A stretch of 64,000 bases of DNA from G963676655 sp963676655 (GTDB taxonomy: Bacteria; Verrucomicrobiota; Lentisphaeria; Victivallales; Victivallaceae): contig CAXXKX010000003.1 in assembly GCA_963676655.2 (NCBI GenBank), positions 2,480,001-2,544,000 on the forward strand, read 5' to 3'. Position 1 is the first letter of the stretch. Each line of letters starts with the position of its first letter. This document shows positions 51,609 to 60,137 of this stretch, piece after piece. The position numbers were made by a program, and so were the translations under genes. The notes beneath the pieces were generated by a model. That model was given only the letters and a program-made list of their open reading frames with translations, did not search any database and was not told the origin of the DNA.

Positions 51609-53513
51609 ATGATGGATTATGAAAGTTTAATTTCTGAGCAAGACATGGTTTGTGATAAATTGCCGGAAAAATGGTCAGAAGGCCTTTTTACCGGGAATGG
51701 ACAAATCGGGGTTATGGCTTTTTTTGACTGGAAGCGGAACGCACTTAATCTCGAGCTCGGGTGTACGGAAATCACAGATAACCAGACGGATTCTGGCTCT
51801 GTATGTTTTGACAAGGCCAGACTTCCGATCGGCAGAATTCTCTGGCATCCTGATGGCCGCGTCAAATCGGGGAAAATGAGACTGTCGCTTTGGAACGCGG
51901 AAATATCCGGGACACTGCAAACAGATCGCGGAGAGGAACATTTTGTTATACGCACTTTGGCGCGTCCTTCGGTATCCGTGCTGGAAATATCAGGCGGGAG
52001 AATCGAATTCGAGGCGGAAAGCGCGGTGTCTCCCCGCGTGAATTTTTACCCTCCTCCCACTGAGTATAAGGCCCATCCGCCACCAGAATTGCGCTCAGAC
52101 GGGGTCATTCAACGTCTTCTATGCGGAAAATATTATCAGACGGTGTTTCAACCTTTTCAATACGGTTATTTTATTTCAAGCGGGTGGAACGAGGATGCGC
52201 GAATTCAAATTAACGCGGCACAGCAACGTCCTTACGATGATTTGATTGCTATCCATCGCTCTCTTTACCATGAGTATTACCGTCAAAGCGCGGTTATGCT
52301 TCCAGACTCAAGGTTGGAACAGTTCTATTGGATTCAAGTTTACAAGATGTTTGCCGCCAATTACAATACGCAAAATGTTGTTGACCTTCAGGGGCCGTGG
52401 CCGTATCATACGCCATGGCCGTTAATCTGGTGGAATTTAAACATCCAGCTTACCTATTACCCATTTTTCACGGCGAACCGTTTGGAATTCGGGCGGAAAT
52501 TTTTTAATTTCATGTTTGATCATCTTGACGCGTTTCGTGCCAATGTGCCTCCGGAATACCAACACGATTCAATCGGGATCGGGCGCGCCAGTTCTTATGA
52601 CTGCTTAAGTCCGGTTGGTACGGAAAAAGGAAATCTGCTCTGGGGGTTGCATTTATGCTATCGCTATTATCGCTGCTCGCTCGATGAAAGTTTAATTGCC
52701 CCGTTGGTGAAAATGTTGCGGTTGGCCGTGGGGTATTACCGGCATATTCTGGAACGGCATGCGGACGGCTTGCTGCATCTTCCGGAAACTTTTTCTCCGG
52801 AATATGGCCCTGCTGAAGACTGCAATTACGATCTGGCCCTGCTGAAGTGGGGATGCCAAACCCTGATGGAATTGGCGCCGGAACCGGAATATCAACAAAT
52901 CATGGAGGAACTGACGCCATTTCCCGTTGATGAAAATGGCTATATGGTCGGCGCAAACGTACCGTTCAGCCAATCTCATCGCCATTACTCTCATCTTCTT
53001 ATGTTTTGTCCCCTGCACCTGGTTCCGGCTGATAACACGGTAAGGAAGTCCCTGGATCATTGGCTTTCGCTCAAGTCCAATCATTTCGGATACACGTATA
53101 CGGGGGCGGCGTCCATGTTTGCGTATTATGGAGAAGGGAAACGCTCGCGCGACATGTTGTATAATCTGCTTAATTTCATGGAAGAACACGGACAGCTTAA
53201 CACGATGTATCAGGAAACCGGACCGGTTATTGAAACCCCGTTGTCGGCTCTTGAATCTGTTCATGATATGCTGCTCCAAAGTTATGATGGCGCTATTAAG
53301 ATTTTCCCTGCGGTTCCCGGTGACTGGAAGGATGTTTCTTTTGAAAACCTTCGCGGCGATGGCGCCTTTTTAGTCTCAGCCCGGCGTAGAAACGGACGCA
53401 CTGAAAGAATTTCGATAACCAGTCTTGCCGGGGCTCCCTGCAAAATAATCTGTGATAAATTTACAGAACCAGTGATAATTCCATTAAAAAAGGGGGAAAG
53501 TATCAGCTTGTGA
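51609..53513 (+). CDS. GH95-like glycoside hydrolase
   Basis: The 634-residue protein is of the GH95/GH65-type (alpha/alpha)6 class. Its N-terminal beta-sandwich starts with the family motif EGLFTGNGQIGVMAF (about residues 25-39). A helical barrel follows, with GIGRASSYDCLSPVGTE and LPETFSPEYGPAEDCNYDLALLKW-type sequence near the active site (the acidic residues ETFSPEYG and EDCNYD). A C-terminal beta domain ends the protein. GH95 enzymes act on alpha-L-fucosides or alpha-L-galactosides. No signal peptide is visible, so it may work in the cytoplasm. AAGGAC nine bases upstream supports the first ATG. It is shorter than most GH95 members, so the label is by similarity of motifs only. Confidence 0.75.
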   Translation: MMDYESLISEQDMVCDKLPEKWSEGLFTGNGQIGVMAFFDWKRNALNLELGCTEITDNQTDSGSVCFDKARLPIGRILWHPDGRVKSGKMRLSLWNAEISGTLQTDRGEEHFVIRTLARPSVSVLEISGGRIEFEAESAVSPRVNFYPPPTEYKAHPPPELRSDGVIQRLLCGKYYQTVFQPFQYGYFISSGWNEDARIQINAAQQRPYDDLIAIHRSLYHEYYRQSAVMLPDSRLEQFYWIQVYKMFAANYNTQNVVDLQGPWPYHTPWPLIWWNLNIQLTYYPFFTANRLEFGRKFFNFMFDHLDAFRANVPPEYQHDSIGIGRASSYDCLSPVGTEKGNLLWGLHLCYRYYRCSLDESLIAPLVKMLRLAVGYYRHILERHADGLLHLPETFSPEYGPAEDCNYDLALLKWGCQTLMELAPEPEYQQIMEELTPFPVDENGYMVGANVPFSQSHRHYSHLLMFCPLHLVPADNTVRKSLDHWLSLKSNHFGYTYTGAASMFAYYGEGKRSRDMLYNLLNFMEEHGQLNTMYQETGPVIETPLSALESVHDMLLQSYDGAIKIFPAVPGDWKDVSFENLRGDGAFLVSARRRNGRTERISITSLAGAPCKIICDKFTEPVIIPLKKGESISL

Positions 53514-53606
53514 TTAGAGCGGACTTTTTCGCAATCCGGCACTTGATCTGGTCCTTTGCCTTGTTGCTTTTAGCCGGTTCGCTGAGCATACAGATAGCCT
53601 GAAGCA

Positions 53607-54401
53607 TTATTTTTGCAGTTGTTCTTTGTCTGCTTGAGCGGCTTTTTCTCTGAGGATTTTTAATTGCTCCGGAGGGTATTGAATTTGCTCATGCAGTTCT
53701 TCTATCAGTTCTGAAATGTTTTCGGCGTCAGTCTTGCAGTCCATGATAAAACCGTCATCAAAAAGCACGAAGATTATGCCCCGATGGTTGCCGGGATGGT
53801 CCATCACCAAGGGCAATCGTTTGTCAGATGAATCCCGCAGTCCGGGTTTAAGCCCGCCAAGATAGATATAATATTTTGCATCTTTATTTTTCGGGCTGGG
53901 GCAGGATAATATTTTGTCGCCGTCCAAATACTTTTTATCAACCAGGTGGCGGAGGCCTTTCTGGCCGTTGTGAACCGGGAAAAAGCCTTTGTTGTCCATT
54001 TCGTATTGCTTCAGTGCAAGGCTGATACTTTTTAAGTGGGAAAAGCATGCAGCCTTTTCAAGTCGTAATTCAACGTACCAGCCGGCAATAAGCAGGATTA
54101 GAACTATCGGGAAAAAAATGAAAACCAGGTTTAACACGATTCCGGTTTTGGCTTTGTTGATTCCCCGTCGGGTGCCGAGGTTGATTTGTTTGAGTCCGAG
54201 AAAGCTCAGGATTAATCCTGGAACCGCCGTGATCATCCAGCCGAAACTTGAAATAAAACCTAGTATGAGGCCTGCTACCGCCAGTCCTGAAGTTGGTGGA
54301 TGGTGATGAAAGTGTCCGTGTTTCCCCATGTACCCGGTCTTTGAAATGGACGATTTCGGGGAGGGGGGCGATTCCATCATGACGGTTTTTTCCTCTGGCA
54401 T
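53607..54401 (-). CDS. DUF4190 membrane protein fused to a pseudopilin-like domain
   Basis: The 264-residue protein has an N-terminal cytoplasmic part (about 1-35) and two DUF4190-like membrane segments (about 40-75, LAVAGLILGFISSFGWMI; and about 90-120). A globular C-terminal domain (about 130-245) follows. The C-terminal domain opens with CFSHLKSISLALKQYEMDNKGFFPV, the block that follows the helix in pseudopilins, and ends in HRGIIFVLFDDG, an H-X9-DG motif. The prepilin signal is therefore replaced by an ordinary membrane anchor. It faces away from the neighbouring genes. The function is unknown. Confidence 0.78.
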   Translation of the reverse strand: MPEEKTVMMESPPSPKSSISKTGYMGKHGHFHHHPPTSGLAVAGLILGFISSFGWMITAVPGLILSFLGLKQINLGTRRGINKAKTGIVLNLVFIFFPIVLILLIAGWYVELRLEKAACFSHLKSISLALKQYEMDNKGFFPVHNGQKGLRHLVDKKYLDGDKILSCPSPKNKDAKYYIYLGGLKPGLRDSSDKRLPLVMDHPGNHRGIIFVLFDDGFIMDCKTDAENISELIEELHEQIQYPPEQLKILREKAAQADKEQLQK

Positions 54402-54508
54402 ATAGTTCCTTCACTGTTTCAGGGGTTGCAAAAGTGATTAATAATACCATAGGAAAAGTCATTTTGCAACCGGACAATTAATTCAGATTAAATTTTTGCT
54501 AAAAAAAT

Positions 54509-54537
54509 TTGAGTTTTAGCTTCGTATATGGTATCTT
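54509..54537 (+). promoter_or_regulatory. Predicted promoter of the carbohydrate-binding-like protein
   Basis: TTGAGT (54509-54514), 17 bases and TATCTT (54532-54537), about 55 bases before the ATG at 54592. It would also serve the acetolactate decarboxylase gene downstream. Confidence 0.45.
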
Positions 54538-54591
54538 AAGCCAATTATCGTTAGTTGAGCAGTAATTTGAACTGAAATAAGGGAGTTTCTT

Positions 54592-55416
54592 ATGAAAAAG
54601 ATGCTGATTTCTTTCGGAGCCGCGGTCTTGTGCGGTGTCGTCGGGGCCGATAATCTGGTAAAAAATGGCGGAGCGGAAGATAATATTGACTGGTTCACCG
54701 GTTTCAGCGGTAAATTGACCAACCTGGTAAAAACCGGTAAAAGCTGCTATTATGTCGATGGTCAAAAAATCATTTATGGGAAACAATTCATTCCGGTTGA
54801 TACCAGCAAAAAATATGAACTCAGCGGCTGGTTTAAATCATGCGCCGATCCTTCCAGCAAAATTTATTTCGGACTTGCTTCATATGACGCGAAAAAACAG
54901 TTTATCTCCAGTGAATCAGTCTACCCAATTTTAAAAACTGACACGGTTTTGGCGGCCGATGCGGCCAAAGGTGCCAAACAGATCAAGATCAAAGATGGTG
55001 CAAACTGGCAGATTGGCAAGATTTATTGTGTCGCGTTCAATACCCAGGCTGATTTTTCAGACCTGCCCAATATGGACCGTTCCGGAAACAATGTGATCTC
55101 TGTCAAAAAAGATGGTGATGTTACTGTGGTAACCCTGGGCACTCCGTTGGCGAAAGCCTATAAGGCCGGGACTCATGTACGTGAACACCGTGCTTCGGGA
55201 ACTTTTATTTATGTTGCGGCCTCAAATAAAATTGTTCCTGAAATCTGGACCAAATTCAGCGGTAAAGTAGGTGGTGAACACAAAAGCGGTAATACTCCCA
55301 ATAACATGTTCCGCCGCTCGACCAAATTTGTTAAAATTCTTATTTTGGCGAATTACGGTACTCCCAAAGGCCGTCTGGCGGTTGACGATATTGAACTCAA
55401 GGAAGTCAAAAAGTAA
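54592..55416 (+). CDS. Secreted carbohydrate-binding-like protein
   Basis: The 274-residue protein has a signal peptide (MKKMLISFGAAVLCGVVGA) and begins mature sequence with NLVKNGGAEDNIDWF, a start typical of CBM4/9-type jelly-roll domains. The rest is beta-rich, and the end VDDIELKEVKK is the usual close of such a domain. A middle insert (about residues 120-185) is not typical. It contains no evident catalytic site and probably binds sugar in the envelope. It is followed after six bases by the acetolactate decarboxylase gene. Confidence 0.78.
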   Translation: MKKMLISFGAAVLCGVVGADNLVKNGGAEDNIDWFTGFSGKLTNLVKTGKSCYYVDGQKIIYGKQFIPVDTSKKYELSGWFKSCADPSSKIYFGLASYDAKKQFISSESVYPILKTDTVLAADAAKGAKQIKIKDGANWQIGKIYCVAFNTQADFSDLPNMDRSGNNVISVKKDGDVTVVTLGTPLAKAYKAGTHVREHRASGTFIYVAASNKIVPEIWTKFSGKVGGEHKSGNTPNNMFRRSTKFVKILILANYGTPKGRLAVDDIELKEVKK

Positions 55417-55422
55417 CTTTTT

Positions 55423-56214
55423 ATGCGACCGTTTTTTGAAGCATTCCGTGGCATAGGCCTGTCTTTATTTCTGGTGTTCGCGGCTGGATGCGTCAGCAAC
55501 CAGCCGCCGCCGGATACCGTTTCGCAGGTTTCCACTATCAATGCTTTGCTGGCCGGGGTATATGATGCTGATAAAGACATGCGCTACCTCAAGCGGCACG
55601 GTGATTTCGGGATTGGTACTTTCAATGCGCTTGACGGGGAAATGGTCTTTTGGCAAGGCAAAGTCTATCAGGTCAGAGCCGATGGTAAAGTCTATAAGCC
55701 CGGGGACAACGTTTCGACCCCGTTTGCGTCGGTTGCCTGGTTTGTCCCGGAAAAAACGATTGCTTTAAAAGCTGGAGACGACTTTGCCGCGGTTCGTGGA
55801 AAATTGGATAAGGTATGCTCAAATAAAAATTTGTTTTATGCTGTGGCCTTGAAAGGGCGTTTTACCCGAATGAAGACCCGTTCGGTGCCGAAGCAGAAAA
55901 AGCCGTATCCGGCGCTGGTCAAGGTGACCGCTCATCAACCGGTTTTCACAATGCGGGATGTTGAAGGCGTGGTCATCGGTTTCCGCTGTCCGCCGTACGT
56001 TAACGGCATCAATGTGCCGGGCTGGCATTTGCATTTTTTGTCTAGAGACCGGAATCGCGGCGGCCACGTGCTTGATTTTAAAGTAGCGTCCGGGAGTGCG
56101 GATATTGATGAACTGTTTCGTTTTTACATGACGCTGCCGCATGGGAAATCCGGCTTTAGTCAGGTGGATCTTGGCCGGGACCGGACGCAGGAATTGTACA
56201 AAGTTGAAAAATAA
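55423..56214 (+). CDS. budA: Alpha-acetolactate decarboxylase, lipoprotein form
   Basis: The 263-residue protein matches BudA/AldC, which converts alpha-acetolactate to acetoin and CO2 using zinc. Family segments are STINALLAGVYDADKDM, LKRHGDFGIGTFNALDGEM and the zinc-binding region with His202 and His204 (GWHLHF) and His215 (GGHVLDF). The acidic Glu in the usual position of the C-terminal part was not traced. An N-terminal hydrophobic stretch ends in FAAGC with Cys23, a probable lipobox, so the enzyme would be anchored outside the inner membrane rather than in the cytoplasm. The acetolactate synthase gene is not in the window. It is coupled with the carbohydrate-binding-like gene. Confidence 0.88.
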   Translation: MRPFFEAFRGIGLSLFLVFAAGCVSNQPPPDTVSQVSTINALLAGVYDADKDMRYLKRHGDFGIGTFNALDGEMVFWQGKVYQVRADGKVYKPGDNVSTPFASVAWFVPEKTIALKAGDDFAAVRGKLDKVCSNKNLFYAVALKGRFTRMKTRSVPKQKKPYPALVKVTAHQPVFTMRDVEGVVIGFRCPPYVNGINVPGWHLHFLSRDRNRGGHVLDFKVASGSADIDELFRFYMTLPHGKSGFSQVDLGRDRTQELYKVEK

Positions 56215-56259
56215 ATTTTCTCTGAAAAATTAAATAATAAGAAACCAAAGAAAACATTT

Positions 56260-57183
56260 ATGGAAAAAGTAGTAATTATCGGTAGCGGCTCCGCCGGCTT
56301 GACGGCGGCGATTTATGCCGCGAGAGCAAACCTCGAACCTGTGGTCATTTCAGGTGAATTACCCGGCGGATTGTTGACTCAAACCAGCGATGTTGAAAAC
56401 TATCCGGGCTTTCCGGAAGCGATCAACGGTTATGAGTTGATGTACAAGTTTCAGCAGCAGGCGGAGCGTTTCGGGGCTAAAATTGTTAGCGCGAAGGTAT
56501 TGAAAGCGGAAGTTAAGGAAGGCGGTCCTCATAAACTGGAATTGTCCAATGGCGACACTGTGGAGTGTCAGGCATTGATAATCGCCACCGGTGCCAATCC
56601 GCGCTGGCTGGGCTTGGAGTCGGAAGAACGTCTGAAAAATCGCGGCGTGTCCGCCTGTGCCACTTGTGACGGCGCTTTTTACCGGGATGTTCCGGTAGTC
56701 GTGGTCGGCGGCGGCGACACTGCGGCTGAAGAATCGATCTTTCTCACCAAATTCGCGTCCAAAGTATTCATGATCCACCGCCGCGACGAGCTGCGCGCCT
56801 CCAAGATCATGGCGGACCGGGTTATGGAAAATGAAAAGGTCGAAATTATTTGGGATTCAGTGGTTGAAGAAGTTATCGGGGCAAATGAGGTTGAAGGCGT
56901 CAAAGTGAAAAACGTCAAAACCGGAGAACTTTCAACCATCGAGTGCAAAGGCTATTTCGCGGCGCTGGGGCATGTTCCGAGTACCGGAGAGTTCAAAGGC
57001 CAGATCGATATGGATGAACAGGGTTTTATCGAATTGCAGTGCAATTCAAGCTATACCAATGTGGACGGTGTTTTTGCCGCCGGCGACTGTGCCGACCGGG
57101 TTTACCGTCAGGCGATAACCGCTGCCGGTATGGGCTGCCGGGCCGCGATCGATGCAGAACGCTGGCTCGAATCTAAAGGATAA
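56260..57183 (+). CDS. trxB: Thioredoxin-disulfide reductase
   Basis: The 307-residue flavoprotein reduces thioredoxin with NADPH. It has the FAD loop IIGSGSAGLTAAIYAARA (GSGSAG at 8-13), the redox pair Cys133-Cys136 in SACATCDGAF, the NADPH loop VVGGGDTAAEESIFL and the C-terminal FAD motif GVFAAGDC. The length is typical for low-molecular-weight TrxB. A convincing ribosome site is absent, as for several genes here. It follows the decarboxylase by 45 bases. Confidence 0.95.
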   Translation: MEKVVIIGSGSAGLTAAIYAARANLEPVVISGELPGGLLTQTSDVENYPGFPEAINGYELMYKFQQQAERFGAKIVSAKVLKAEVKEGGPHKLELSNGDTVECQALIIATGANPRWLGLESEERLKNRGVSACATCDGAFYRDVPVVVVGGGDTAAEESIFLTKFASKVFMIHRRDELRASKIMADRVMENEKVEIIWDSVVEEVIGANEVEGVKVKNVKTGELSTIECKGYFAALGHVPSTGEFKGQIDMDEQGFIELQCNSSYTNVDGVFAAGDCADRVYRQAITAAGMGCRAAIDAERWLESKG

Positions 57184-57275
57184 ATCAGGTAAGATACTCA
57201 TGTAAAAGTGATTAATTCTTACGAGATATGAATCGTACCACGGAGTACGCGATAAACACTGAAAATTATTTAAAA

Positions 57276-57292
57276 TTTCAGCTTTGCTGAAA
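57276..57292 (+). terminator. Hairpin after trxB
   Basis: TTTCAGC and GCTGAAA form a perfect seven-pair stem with a three-base loop, 93 bases after the trxB stop. A T-run comes only after 11 bases, so the termination call is weak. Confidence 0.4.
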
Positions 57293-57302
57293 ATAAGAAA
57301 CT

Positions 57303-57331
57303 TTTTTCGTGATTTTTCGTGATTTTCGTGG
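57303..57331. repeat. Three tandem units of about 10 bases (TTTTTCGTGA)
   Basis: TTTTTCGTGA occurs twice in tandem (57303-57322), followed by TTTTCGTGG. It lies in the trxB-moxR gap with the hairpin at 57276. Such CACGAAAAA-type runs are seen between genes in other genomes and their meaning is unknown. Confidence 0.6.
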
Positions 57332-57381
57332 TTAGGTTGCATTTCGTACGACTCATTTAAAAAAGAACAACGGGAGAAATC

Positions 57382-58434
57382 ATGGAAAACCGGGGAATTC
57401 TGTCACCGAATGAAGCGGAAAAATCTGCGGAATTATTAAAACGGATCGGGGAGGAACTCAATAAGATACTTTTGGGCCATGAGGAATTGCACCGGATGGT
57501 GCTGATAGGTATTTTATGTCGGGGGCATATCCTGTTGGAAGGTCTGCCGGGAGTTGGCAAGACGATGCTGGTCAAAGCTCTCGGGCAGCTTATGGACCTC
57601 AGTTTCAAGCGGGTCCAGTTTACTCCTGACTTGCTGCCAGGTGATATTCTTGGTTCGAACATTCTTCAGGAAACGCCGGAAGGCCAGCGTGAAATGGTAT
57701 TTCAGCCGGGGCCGGTCTTCACGAATATTCTGTTGGCTGATGAAATCAACCGCGCCTCTCCCAAAACTCAGGCCGCCTTGCTTGAGGCGATGCAGGAAGC
57801 CGCGGTTACTCTTTTCGGTGAGACCCGCGAATTGCCGCGACCGTTTTTTGTCCTGGCCTCACAAAATCCGATTGAAATGGAAGGCACCTATCCGATCCCG
57901 GAGGCTCAGCTTGACCGTTTCCTGTTTAAATTGCACGTCTACGGGGTAGGCCGCGATTCCTTGACCAGAATTATCACTGAACGACGGCGCGGCGAACCGC
58001 CATTGCCGGAATCAGTCTTTTCGCCGGGTGATATAGAATCGTTGTTTGACGCCATGGCGAAAGTCGCGTTGCCGCGTGCGGTCGCGCAATATATCTCCAA
58101 TCTGGTCATCCTGAGTACCCCAAACCATCCGAATGCGCCGGAGTTCGTACATAACTACGTCTCATACGGAGCTTCCCCGCGTGCTGCTATTGCAATGGCT
58201 GAAGCGGCCCGGGCCGCCGCGCTGATGGACGGTCGTCCGGCTGCCGGATTTGATGATGTCAACAATGTTGCTCCGGCCGTGCTTAATCACCGTTTGATTC
58301 TTAATTACAAGGCGCGTCTGGACCGGGTGACCGGGCTTGACGCGGCAAAAGCGTTGCTTGACGCGGTTGATGAGGCCGGGATGACTTTACCCGCGGATAT
58401 CTCGATTTCCGCTGAAACGGAGGACAAACGGTGA
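57382..58434 (+). CDS. MoxR-family AAA ATPase
   Basis: The 350-residue ATPase has the Walker A loop GLPGVGKT at 54-61, Walker B LLADEINRA with Asp120 and Glu121, the MoxR segment PFFVLASQNPIEMEGTYPIPEAQ (sensor 1 Asn) and the C-terminal lid domain. MoxR ATPases act as chaperones that load cofactors or assemble protein complexes. It overlaps the next gene by four bases (ATGA), so it is co-translated with the membrane protein. MoxR genes are usually followed by a DUF58 gene, which is missing here. Confidence 0.93.
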   Translation: MENRGILSPNEAEKSAELLKRIGEELNKILLGHEELHRMVLIGILCRGHILLEGLPGVGKTMLVKALGQLMDLSFKRVQFTPDLLPGDILGSNILQETPEGQREMVFQPGPVFTNILLADEINRASPKTQAALLEAMQEAAVTLFGETRELPRPFFVLASQNPIEMEGTYPIPEAQLDRFLFKLHVYGVGRDSLTRIITERRRGEPPLPESVFSPGDIESLFDAMAKVALPRAVAQYISNLVILSTPNHPNAPEFVHNYVSYGASPRAAIAMAEAARAAALMDGRPAAGFDDVNNVAPAVLNHRLILNYKARLDRVTGLDAAKALLDAVDEAGMTLPADISISAETEDKR

Positions 58435-60137
58435 AAACCAGATCCTTATTCAGCGTGATTGCCGCAATGGTAATCGGGATTTCCGCCGTTTGGGCAGATA
58501 CACGCCAGGCCGGTGATATTTCCGTCAGTATCCAACCCGGATTCAGCGGCACAAGCGGACACGGAGCAAGACAGGTCGATTTTGTCGTTACCAATCGTTC
58601 GGCTCAACCCCGCAATATCAACCTTATTAATGAAGCAGGTAGAAATTACAGCTACATGGCAAATTTGAAGCAGATTTTGATCAACGCCAAAGTTCCGGCT
58701 AACGCCAGTATCAAGATTCCGGTCTTCACTCCCTGTGTCAATATCCCGGAATCTCAGTTGCGGCTGTATGTCGATGGTTCAGCCAGAAAAATTGAACCGC
58801 CTTTGAAAGAAAACCTTAACTATTATTCCAGTTACAACAGCGGAACCGCCGTGCTGTCGGTTCGCGGCGCCATCCTTGCCAAAGCCGATAAGTCCGGTCG
58901 TTATACAACTGATCAGATGGTCTTCAATACCTGTGGTATTCCGGTCAGTGATTGGAGCGAGTACCCTCAGGCTTACAGTCGTTTTGATCTGGTTGCGATC
59001 ACCGACGACAGTTTGAATGAAATGTCGCCCGGCATTAAAAAGGCGCTGCTTCGTTATGCCGAACTCGGAGGAGTCCTGTTCATTCAGGGAACCGGAAGTG
59101 ATTTTAATATTCCATCCCCCTGGAAGAGATCTTTTAAAGAGGATGATAAACTGAAAATCTGGGATGTCGGCTATGGTCTGGTGGTTGTTTGTCCGCAGGA
59201 AAAGAAGCTGGTTGAAGCCGCCTGGGACCGTCTTAAAGGAATGTGCGGTACGGTGCGGCAGCGGCTCAATGATGAAAAGCGAAGCAATGCAGCTGATGTT
59301 GACCGCAAATATCCGATCATCTCCGAAATACAGTTATCTCCGACGGTTTTGCTGGTGATCCTGATAATTTTCTCGATTATCATCGGGCCGGTCAACATTC
59401 TTTATTTGACCAAAAAGAAGAAAAAACTGCTGTTGTTGGTGACGGTTCCGGCTATCTCTATTGTTTTTACTATTGCGGTATTTGCCTATTCTTTTCTGGC
59501 TGAAGGCTGGCACGCCAGAAGCCGTTATGACACCGTTACTTTGCTGGACCAGCAGAATGGTCGCGCCACCAGTTACGGATTTCTGGGGTTTTATTGTCCG
59601 ATTCCGCCGTATGAAGGCTTGAAGTTTTCCAAAGAAATCATCCTCAATTTTCAAAGTCCGTCGCGCGACAACAGCGACCTGGTTATCGACTGGACCAAAG
59701 AACAGCGGCTTGCCGACGGGTTTGTGCAGCCGAAGGTTCCATCCCGGTTTTTCTTCAGGAAAAACGAACCGCGCCGGGAGCGCATCCAGATTAAACGCAT
59801 CGCCAAAGATCGGATTCAGGTTACCAACGGTATCGGGACCGAGTTGACCGAATTCAGTGTGGTGATGAATGATAACTCATTATTCCAGATTAAAAAAATT
59901 GAAGCCGGAGCCGCGGTCGAAGCGGTTGCGGTGAACGGCGGCCAGTTCGACCATAAGCTGCCGAATTTGCGTCGCAAACTTGCCGGGGCCGATTTATCTC
60001 GGCCGGAAATGATGCGCGGCATCTATATCGCCGTGATGAAACGCAGTCCATTTGTCGAACCCGGAGTTGCGAAATCCGAACACCGCGAGAATTCACGGAT
60101 CATCGGAATCCTTTCTGACACGGAGGCGGCAGAATGA
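58431..60137 (+). CDS. Membrane protein of unknown function in the MoxR/ABC operon
   Basis: The 568-residue protein is not recognised. A signal peptide (MKTRSLFSVIAAMVIGISAVWA) is followed by an extracytoplasmic beta-rich part (about 25-150), an alpha/beta domain with FVITDDSLNEMSP-like and GVLFIQGTGSDF segments (about 170-225, glutamine-amidotransferase-like or DUF4350-like), and two membrane segments (about 304-326 and 334-358). An extracytoplasmic or cytoplasmic C-terminal part of about 200 residues follows. It overlaps moxR by four bases and the ABC ATPase gene by four, so all three act together, probably in envelope processing or export. Confidence 0.75.
   Translation: MKTRSLFSVIAAMVIGISAVWADTRQAGDISVSIQPGFSGTSGHGARQVDFVVTNRSAQPRNINLINEAGRNYSYMANLKQILINAKVPANASIKIPVFTPCVNIPESQLRLYVDGSARKIEPPLKENLNYYSSYNSGTAVLSVRGAILAKADKSGRYTTDQMVFNTCGIPVSDWSEYPQAYSRFDLVAITDDSLNEMSPGIKKALLRYAELGGVLFIQGTGSDFNIPSPWKRSFKEDDKLKIWDVGYGLVVVCPQEKKLVEAAWDRLKGMCGTVRQRLNDEKRSNAADVDRKYPIISEIQLSPTVLLVILIIFSIIIGPVNILYLTKKKKKLLLLVTVPAISIVFTIAVFAYSFLAEGWHARSRYDTVTLLDQQNGRATSYGFLGFYCPIPPYEGLKFSKEIILNFQSPSRDNSDLVIDWTKEQRLADGFVQPKVPSRFFFRKNEPRRERIQIKRIAKDRIQVTNGIGTELTEFSVVMNDNSLFQIKKIEAGAAVEAVAVNGGQFDHKLPNLRRKLAGADLSRPEMMRGIYIAVMKRSPFVEPGVAKSEHRENSRIIGILSDTEAAE

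Noticed and set aside
53503..53607. 34-codon frame overlapping the end of the DUF4190 gene by TAATG
   Set aside because: Overlap is suggestive but there is no recognisable sequence and it also runs into the end of the GH95-like gene.
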